A stretch of DNA of 19,679 nucleotides from Chloroflexota bacterium (GTDB lineage: Bacteria; Chloroflexota; Limnocylindria; QHBO01): positions 1 through 19,679 of the forward strand of contig JACCWY010000169.1 of NCBI GenBank assembly GCA_013697395.1. Reading direction: 5' to 3'. The translations under genes and the position numbers were made by a program. The notes below the pieces were generated by a model. That model was not told where the DNA came from, did not search any database, and saw only the letters and a list, made by a program, of their open reading frames with translations. Below are positions 14,066 to 19,679 of this stretch, in pieces. Each line of letters begins with the position of its first letter. Position 1 is the first letter of the stretch.

Positions 14066-16277
14066 GGATACCCTCCGGGTCGTAGAACGGCGGCCGGACG
14101 ACCGACGCCGATCGGCCGTCCACCTCGACGCGGTCGGGGAACGGCGCGCGCTTCAACCAGCCGAGCATCACGGCGTGGCCGAGGACCGGCGAGGTGAAGC
14201 TCGAGGCGACATGCCCGACGATCTCGCCCTCGGACCAGATCGGGCTGCCCTCGGTCGGCGCGTTGCCGGGCATCGTCAGCCCCACCAGGCGGCGGTCATC
14301 GGCGAGCGGTGCCGTGCGGGCCAGAGCGCTGCGACCGACGAAGTCGGATTTCTCCATCTTCACCGCCCACTCCATCCCGAGCCGACGGGGTGTCGAGTCG
14401 AGCTCGGAGTCCATGCCCACGATCACGTTGCCCTTCTCGAGGCGCAGTCCCTGCAGCGCCTGGAGGCCGTGGGGCAGGATGCCGAGATCCCGCCCGTGCG
14501 ACAGCAAGGCCCGCCACAGCTCGACCGAGCGGTCGACGGAGTGGTGCAGCTCGAAGGACATCTCACCGGTGAAGCTCAGCCGCATCACATGGCACGGCAC
14601 CCCGGCGACCTCGGCGTGGACGTGTTGTAGAAATCGCGGCTGCGCGGCGAGCCCGACCCGCTCCAGCAGCTGGCCCGCCAGCGGACCGGTGACGTTGATC
14701 GCGGCGAGCGACATCGTCCGGTCCATCACATGGACGCGGAGGTCCCACGTCTCGACCCAGTCGCGGACCCACATCTCGGCGTTCTCCGCGCCCGCAGAGG
14801 TGAAGGTGAGCACGAAGTGCGACTCCGCCTCCCGGCAGATCATGCCGTCGTCGATGAGGTGCCCCCGCTCGTTGAGCAGCAGGGCATAGCGGGAACGGCC
14901 GATCCGGATGTCCGCGATGCGCGTCGGGTAGAGCCGCTCCAGGAGTTCGACGACATCAGGCCCGGAGACCACGAGCTTCCCGAGCGTGCTCACATCACCG
15001 AGCGAGACGGCCTCACGCACCGCCCAGTACTCGGCGACATGGTCGCCGTAGTGCCACGGACGCCACCAGCCCCCGAAGCGATCCATCCGCGCACCCAGGG
15101 CGATATGCTCGTCGTGGAGCGGGGTACGGCGGAACGCATCGATGTGCACGCCGGCGGCGGCTTCGGCAAGCGTGATCTGGCGCGATGCGGGGCGCGCGGT
15201 GAACGGGTCCGGGATCCCGCCCGCTCGCTGGGCGATGAAGGCTCGGACGTATGGCAGGCAGACACTCCCCTGACAGGTCCCGGTCCCGATGAGGCTGGCG
15301 CGCTTGACAAGCTCGAGCGCGCGGAAGCCGCGACCCCAGACACTCTCGAGATCGTCGACGCTCACGTTCGAGCACGGACAGACCGTGCCCGCGGTCGGGG
15401 ACGGTGGCAGCGGGAACACCTCGGCGGCCGGTCCGACGACCGTGATCGGGAGATCCCTGGCCATGCGCGAGAGGACATCGCGCGCTGCGAGCCCGAGCCC
15501 GAGGACGACCGTGTCGCACGCCGTGGTGCGCTCGCGGCCGCTCCCGTCATCGTCCACCGTGACGACCCCCGATACCGTGCCATCGCCTTCGATGCGGAGC
15601 AGCCTGCCCGGCACCGACGTGCACGCCATGCCGCTCGGCGCTGAGCCGATGGCGACGGCGAAGCCCAGATCCACGCCAGCCGCGTGCAGCTGCTGGGCGG
15701 CACGAGCCGTGACCAGGCCGACCAGCGAGTTCCCCGGGCAGACCGGATGCAGCTCGGCCGCCCCGGTCGCCACGACCACCTCGTGGGCGTGGATGTGGAG
15801 CATGCCGTCGGGGGTACGGACGATGACCGTCGGCCCGGCGTAGATCCCGACCGCTTCCATCCCGTGACGGGCGTCGAGGACGGTGACGCTTCGCCCCTGT
15901 CGCCGAGCGTTCGCCGCTGCCGCGGTCCCGCTCTTGCCGGCACCGATCACCACGACGTCGGCCTCGCTGCGCTGGACTGGGATGAGTCGAGCCGGCGGCG
16001 GGTTCGTCAGGTCGATCTGCATTGCGGCTCGAAGGGGTGGCGCGCCGGCCGCTGGATGCCGCTGGATCACGAGCCCCGGGCGGGCGGGTGTCTGGCACGT
16101 CCGCACGTACGCGACGCTGTCGACCTCGGCCACGCAGTTGCCACAGTCGCCGGCCAGGCAGACCGTCCCTCCGTGATGGGGATGCTCGCCGGCGCGAATC
16201 ACCGCCACGGCGACCGAATCGCCCGCTTCGTACGGAATCGGGCGACCGTCGACGATGATGCGGCCCGCCCCGGTCAC
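14052..16277 (-). CDS. soxA: SoxA-like subunit with two intact [2Fe-2S] motifs
   Basis: This protein of 741 aa is well below the 950-1000 usual for SoxA. Domain order: a ferredoxin-like Fer2_4 domain (about 1-80) with Cys40-x4-Cys45-x2-Cys48-x12-Cys61; an FAD/NAD fold (about 105-295, VVVIGAGKSGTAAA, VVVATGAAELHP); a BFD-like [2Fe-2S] domain (about 296-355) with Cys300-x-Cys302 and Cys335-x4-Cys340; then a GcvT-type aminomethyltransferase (about 375-735) that would receive the one-carbon unit on folate. Between VLDARHG (133-139) and VGIYAG (143-148) about 60 residues of the normal FAD domain, including its GG turn, appear to be missing. Classical oxidases have lost both cysteine sets. The GTG start overlaps the DMGDH stop (GTGA). 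Confidence 0.85.
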   Translation of the reverse strand: MTGAGRIIVDGRPIPYEAGDSVAVAVIRAGEHPHHGGTVCLAGDCGNCVAEVDSVAYVRTCQTPARPGLVIQRHPAAGAPPLRAAMQIDLTNPPPARLIPVQRSEADVVVIGAGKSGTAAAANARRQGRSVTVLDARHGMEAVGIYAGPTVIVRTPDGMLHIHAHEVVVATGAAELHPVCPGNSLVGLVTARAAQQLHAAGVDLGFAVAIGSAPSGMACTSVPGRLLRIEGDGTVSGVVTVDDDGSGRERTTACDTVVLGLGLAARDVLSRMARDLPITVVGPAAEVFPLPPSPTAGTVCPCSNVSVDDLESVWGRGFRALELVKRASLIGTGTCQGSVCLPYVRAFIAQRAGGIPDPFTARPASRQITLAEAAAGVHIDAFRRTPLHDEHIALGARMDRFGGWWRPWHYGDHVAEYWAVREAVSLGDVSTLGKLVVSGPDVVELLERLYPTRIADIRIGRSRYALLLNERGHLIDDGMICREAESHFVLTFTSAGAENAEMWVRDWVETWDLRVHVMDRTMSLAAINVTGPLAGQLLERVGLAAQPRFLQHVHAEVAGVPCHVMRLSFTGEMSFELHHSVDRSVELWRALLSHGRDLGILPHGLQALQGLRLEKGNVIVGMDSELDSTPRRLGMEWAVKMEKSDFVGRSALARTAPLADDRRLVGLTMPGNAPTEGSPIWSEGEIVGHVASSFTSPVLGHAVMLGWLKRAPFPDRVEVDGRSASVVRPPFYDPEGIRARA

Positions 16278-18718
16278 TGACGCATCCGCCGACCCTCGGG
16301 ATCGAAAACCGGCGTCAGCTGCAGACGAGCAGGGCGTCGCCGGCCGATGATCTCGATCTCGAAGTGGCCGTTCGAAGCGGGTGCGGTCAGGTGGGTCGGG
16401 ACGTATCCGAGCGCCAGGGACACGTTGCTGTAGTGGGCATAGCCCCCGGACGTGACCCAGCCGACCACCTTGCCGTCGTGCCAGATGGGCTCGTCGCCGA
16501 TGGCGTCCGCGGGGTCATCGGGGTCAGGGTCGACGACCAGGGTGGCGAGCCGCCGGCCGGGACCCGCCGCCAGCTCCGCTTCGTGGGCCGCCCGACCGAT
16601 GAACTCGTGGTCGAGCTTGATGTAGCTCGTCAGGCCCGCTTCGAGCGGCGTGTAGATGGGCCGGTAATCACGGAACCACGTGCCGAAGCTCTTCTCGAGC
16701 CGCAGAGACATCAGCGCCCGGAACCCGAACAGGCGGATCTCGGACTCGGCACCAGCGTCCATCAACCGATCGAAAAGGGCTCTCTGGTGTTCGGGCGCGA
16801 CCCACAGCTCATAGCCGAGCTCGCCCGAATAGCTGAGCCGACCGACGCGAGCGGGGATCATGCCAACATCCATGGGCCGGAAGTCCATGAACCTGAACGA
16901 GGTCGTCGCGAGGTCGGTGTTGGTGACCCGCTGCAGCACGTCGCGCGCGCGAGGTCCGGCCAGGGACAGACCCACCAGGCTAAGACCGAGCACGCGGAAC
17001 GTGACGCTGCCGTCGCTCGGCAGATGATCGACGAACCAGCGCCGGTGATGGGACTCGGCAGCGTGAGAGCCGAACAGGAAGAATTCGTGCTCGCCGGCAC
17101 GGGCGACCGTGAACTCGCCGAGGATCCTGCCCTGTGGGTTGAGCATCGCCGTCAGCACGATCCGACCAACCGCCGGCAGCCGATTCGTGAGCAGGCTCGA
17201 GAGCCAGGTGACTGCGCCGGATCCCGTGACGTGATACTTCCCGAAGTTCGCGGTCTCGATGAGCCCGACACGCTCGCGAACGGCGGTGCATTCCGCCGCA
17301 ACCTGGTCCCACGCATTCGAACGGCGAAACGTGACGTCCTCCACCGGTGCCAGCCCCGGCTCTTGAAACCAGAGCGCATGCTCGAGGCCGTAGGCGGCTC
17401 CCCACACGGCATTCGCCTGGCTGAGGCGGTCATGGATCGGTGTCGTGTGCAGTGGCCGCCCGGCAGGCAGCTCCTCGTTCGGAAAGGTGATCCGGAACCG
17501 GCGCGCGTAGTTCTCCCGGACCTTGGCGTTGGTATACCCGATCGTCGCATAGTCGCCGAAGCGGGCGACGTCCATTCCCCAGATATCCATGCCGGGGTCA
17601 CCCTCCGTCATCCACGTCGCGAGCGCCAGCCCGACGCCGCCTCCCTGGGAGAGCCCCGCCATCACTCCGCAGGCGACCCAGTAGTTGCGCAGGCCCGGGA
17701 CGGGACCGACGAGGGGGTTGCCGTCGGGCGCGAAGGTGAATGGCCCATTGATGACTCGCTTGATGCCGACCGTGGCCATGGCAGGGTAGTGGCGGAAGGC
17801 GACCTCCAGCTCAGGCGTGATGCGGTCGAGATCGGGCTTGAGCAGCTGCGCTCCGAAGTCCCAGGGCGTCTCCTGCGGCGACCAGGGAACGCAGGCCTGC
17901 TCGTAGGTGCCGAGCAGCATGCCGCCGCCCTCTTGGCGGATGTAGATCTCGCAGCCGAAGTCCATCGCCATCGCCATCTCTTTCCCGGTCGCCGCCATGC
18001 CCGCCGCAACCTCGGGCATGTCTTCAGTAATGAGGAACATGTGCTCCATCGCCAGCACGGGCAGCTCGATGCCCACCATGCGGCCCACCTCTCGCGCCCA
18101 CAGTCCGGCGGCGTTCACGACGTGCTCGGCGTGGATCGTGGTGCCGACGTCCGTCTCGACGTCCCAGGTCCCGTCGGGTCGCTGGCTCAGACCGGTGACG
18201 GCCGTGTTGCGGTGCACCTCCGCGCCGGCCATGCGCGCGCAGCTCGCATACGCGCGGGTGACGCCCGACGGGTCGACGTGCCCCTCGACCGGGTCGTACA
18301 GCGCGCCCACGAAGCAGCGCGGGTCGAGCAGTGGAAAGAGGGCCTGGGCCTCCGCCGGCGTGACGAGCTCGAGGTCCATGCCGAGGTAACGACCGCGTGC
18401 CTGCGTCAGGCGCAGGAAGTCCATCCGCACCTCGGTGTCGGCCAGCATCAAGCCACCGGGCAGGTGGATGCCGCAGTCCTGCCCCGAAATCCGTTCGATC
18501 TCAGCGTAGAGCTGGACCGTGTACTGCTGGAGCTTGGACACGTTGGGATCGCCGTTCAGGGTGTGCATCCCCCCGGCCGAATGCCATGTCGAACCAGAGG
18601 TCAGCTCCCTGCGCTCGAGGAGCATCACGTCGGTCCAGCCGGCTTTGGTCAGGTGATAGAGCACGGCACAGCCGACGACGCCTCCGCCGATGACGACGAC
18701 GTGGGAGGATGACTTCAA
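16274..18718 (-). CDS. Dimethylglycine dehydrogenase/oxidase (FAD plus GcvT domains)
   Basis: This protein of 814 aa removes a methyl group from N,N-dimethylglycine (or sarcosine) and passes it to tetrahydrofolate. It has a DAO-type FAD domain (about 1-370; HVVVIGGGVVGCAVLYHL), a linker FAO_M domain (about 370-425), a GcvT folate-binding domain (about 430-700; LSYSGELGYELWV) and GcvT_C (about 720-800). GSTWHSAGG holds His46 at the place of the covalent FAD His of DMGDH. The TTG at 18718 is chosen because AAAGGA lies 6 bases upstream and no other start fits before the FAD motif. The open frame runs 140 bases further back, but that part overlaps mttB. The stop overlaps soxA; 46 bases separate it from mttB. 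Sarcosine dehydrogenase is the main alternative. Confidence 0.88.
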   Translation of the reverse strand: MKSSSHVVVIGGGVVGCAVLYHLTKAGWTDVMLLERRELTSGSTWHSAGGMHTLNGDPNVSKLQQYTVQLYAEIERISGQDCGIHLPGGLMLADTEVRMDFLRLTQARGRYLGMDLELVTPAEAQALFPLLDPRCFVGALYDPVEGHVDPSGVTRAYASCARMAGAEVHRNTAVTGLSQRPDGTWDVETDVGTTIHAEHVVNAAGLWAREVGRMVGIELPVLAMEHMFLITEDMPEVAAGMAATGKEMAMAMDFGCEIYIRQEGGGMLLGTYEQACVPWSPQETPWDFGAQLLKPDLDRITPELEVAFRHYPAMATVGIKRVINGPFTFAPDGNPLVGPVPGLRNYWVACGVMAGLSQGGGVGLALATWMTEGDPGMDIWGMDVARFGDYATIGYTNAKVRENYARRFRITFPNEELPAGRPLHTTPIHDRLSQANAVWGAAYGLEHALWFQEPGLAPVEDVTFRRSNAWDQVAAECTAVRERVGLIETANFGKYHVTGSGAVTWLSSLLTNRLPAVGRIVLTAMLNPQGRILGEFTVARAGEHEFFLFGSHAAESHHRRWFVDHLPSDGSVTFRVLGLSLVGLSLAGPRARDVLQRVTNTDLATTSFRFMDFRPMDVGMIPARVGRLSYSGELGYELWVAPEHQRALFDRLMDAGAESEIRLFGFRALMSLRLEKSFGTWFRDYRPIYTPLEAGLTSYIKLDHEFIGRAAHEAELAAGPGRRLATLVVDPDPDDPADAIGDEPIWHDGKVVGWVTSGGYAHYSNVSLALGYVPTHLTAPASNGHFEIEIIGRRRPARLQLTPVFDPEGRRMRQ

Positions 18719-18764
18719 CGGGGATCCTTTCGAGGCTGGTCGATCTGGTGGGTTGCCGCGAGCC

Positions 18765-19679
18765 CTAGAAGTCGGTCGCCACGCCGCCCTCCGCCTTGCG
18801 ACGGGCCGCGAACGCCGCGAGCTCTTCGTGGACGGCCGCGTCCATGGCCGGCGGCTCATAGGCCGCGAGAAGCTCTTTGCCGATGCGGTGCGCCTTGCCC
18901 GCTGCCTCGGGGCTCCCCGCTTCCTGCCACGTCTCGTAGTTTCGCCAATCCGAGATCATCGGCTTGTGGAAGGCGGTCCGAAACCGCTCTTGCGTATGAG
19001 CAGCCCCGAAGAAGTGCCCGCCAGGCCCGACCTCGCGGATGGCATCGAGCCCGAGGGTGTCCTCGTCCACCACGATCGGGTCCAGGAAGGCGGCGACCAT
19101 CTGCAGCAGCTCGGCATCCAGGATCATCTTCTCGAACCCGGCATGCAGGCCGCCCTCCATCCACCCCGCGCCATGCATCAGCAGGTTGACCCCGCCCATG
19201 ACGGCACCCCATAGGGAGAAGACTGACTCATAGGCCGCCTGGGCGTCGAGGGCGTTCGCGGCACTCACGTTCGATGAGCGGTACGGGAGCCCGTAGCGAC
19301 GCGCCAGTTGCCCACCGACCATCGCGGTGCGCATGTACTCCGGGGTCCCGAACGCGGGTGCGCCTGACTGCATGTCGACGTTGGAGGTAAATCCGCCATA
19401 GATGACCGGCGCACCGGGCCGAACGACCTGGGTCATCACCACGCCCGCAAGCGCCTCCGCGTTCTGCTGTGCCAGCGCGCCGGCGAGCGTCACCGGCGCC
19501 ATGGCTCCGGCAAGAGTGAAGGGGGTCATCACCACCACCTGGTTGCGTGCCGAATACTCGATCATGCCATGCAGCATCGGGGCGTCGAGCCGAAGCGGCG
19601 AGCTCGAGTTGATGACCGTGAAGATCGACGGCTCGCGGTCGAGGGTCGCGTCGTCGATGCCGCGTGCGATCCGGACCAT
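18765..19679 (-). CDS. Trimethylamine/glycine-betaine methyltransferase, MttB superfamily (5' end outside window)
   Basis: The last 304 residues of an MttB-superfamily corrinoid methyltransferase are visible. Marks include MTPFTLAGAMAPVTLAGALA, GGFTSNVDMQSGAPAFGTPE, SLWGAVMGGVNLLMHGAGWM, and LDAIREVGPGGHFFGAAHT. The visible part covers the region where archaeal trimethylamine enzymes carry an in-frame UAG (pyrrolysine), but the only TAG is the terminal stop. It is therefore a non-pyrrolysine member; characterised ones act on quaternary amines such as glycine betaine (MtgB type). It would transfer a methyl group to a corrinoid protein, leaving dimethylglycine for the next gene product. The corrinoid partner is not in the window. 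Confidence 0.9.
   Translation of the reverse strand: MVRIARGIDDATLDREPSIFTVINSSSPLRLDAPMLHGMIEYSARNQVVVMTPFTLAGAMAPVTLAGALAQQNAEALAGVVMTQVVRPGAPVIYGGFTSNVDMQSGAPAFGTPEYMRTAMVGGQLARRYGLPYRSSNVSAANALDAQAAYESVFSLWGAVMGGVNLLMHGAGWMEGGLHAGFEKMILDAELLQMVAAFLDPIVVDEDTLGLDAIREVGPGGHFFGAAHTQERFRTAFHKPMISDWRNYETWQEAGSPEAAGKAHRIGKELLAAYEPPAMDAAVHEELAAFAARRKAEGGVATDF

Noticed and set aside
14730..15644. A 304-codon open frame on the + strand opposite soxA
   Set aside because: Antisense shadow of the SoxA-like gene; charged, low-complexity translation without domains.
16364..18712. A 782-codon open frame on the + strand opposite the dimethylglycine dehydrogenase
   Set aside because: It is the antisense shadow of a well-matched flavoprotein gene in GC-rich DNA. 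Its translation is Arg/His/Gly-rich with no family motif and no ribosome site.
18765..18767. A TAG codon in the mttB-type gene, checked as possible pyrrolysine
   Set aside because: It is at the normal C-terminus (after GGVATDF), followed by the ribosome site of the next gene. No internal TAG exists in the visible part.
1..19679. CRISPR arrays, insertion sequences, tRNA or rRNA genes
   Set aside because: I looked for regular spaced repeats, transposase motifs, terminal inverted repeats and tRNA-like arms and found none that could be supported.

Overview
The window is GC-rich bacterial DNA with tightly packed, often overlapping genes, frequent GTG and TTG starts, a lipoprotein-type binding protein, and codon third positions strongly biased to G and C. 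Nothing in it fixes the taxon. The gene content (RhaS-type sugar ABC importer, corrinoid methyltransferase plus flavoenzyme demethylation operon, PadR/OsmC pair) would fit a heterotrophic soil or freshwater Chloroflexota or actinobacterium-like organism, probably a genome from an environmental sample; this is inference.

Layout, left to right. (1) Bases 1-4297, + strand: a rhamnose-type sugar import operon. It has the C-terminal half of a double-NBD sugar ATPase, two overlapping BPD_transp_2 permeases, a RhaS-like lipoprotein binding protein, a strong hairpin, and L-rhamnose mutarotase. (2) Bases about 4300-7020: a gene graveyard. It contains a frameshifted flavodoxin remnant, a truncated GH78 alpha-L-rhamnosidase, two copies of a DUF2075-type N-terminal fragment forming a 129-bp direct repeat, and between the copies an alpha/beta hydrolase with an in-frame TGA. 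(3) Bases 7023-9880: an OsmC-family gene (-) divergent from a PadR regulator (+) with dyad-rich DNA between them, then a SnoaL/NTF2-like protein and an intact alpha/beta hydrolase. (4) Bases 9881-11001: no intact gene, but an orphan terminator-like hairpin and a frameshifted XRE-type HTH remnant on the - strand. (5) Bases 11002-11993: a small unknown protein (+), convergent with a heme-oxygenase-fold (CADD/TenA-like) protein (-). (6) Bases 12238-19679, - strand: a compact operon read right to left, mttB-type corrinoid methyltransferase (runs off the window), dimethylglycine dehydrogenase/oxidase, SoxA-like, SoxG-like, SoxB, SoxD.

How the genes work together. The left operon would import L-rhamnose and interconvert its anomers; the adjacent rhamnosidase that would have fed it is broken. 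The right operon encodes a stepwise N-demethylation route, glycine betaine (or another quaternary/tertiary amine) to dimethylglycine to sarcosine to glycine, combining a corrinoid methyltransferase with folate-dependent flavoenzymes.

The most unusual element is the SoxA-like subunit. It is short (741 aa), keeps complete cysteine sets for two [2Fe-2S] sites (C40/C45/C48/C61 and C300/C302/C335/C340) that classical heterotetrameric sarcosine oxidases lack, and appears to have lost part of its FAD domain. This suggests a dehydrogenase-type electron path rather than a simple O2-using oxidase. I found no CRISPR array, rRNA, tRNA or recognisable insertion sequence.
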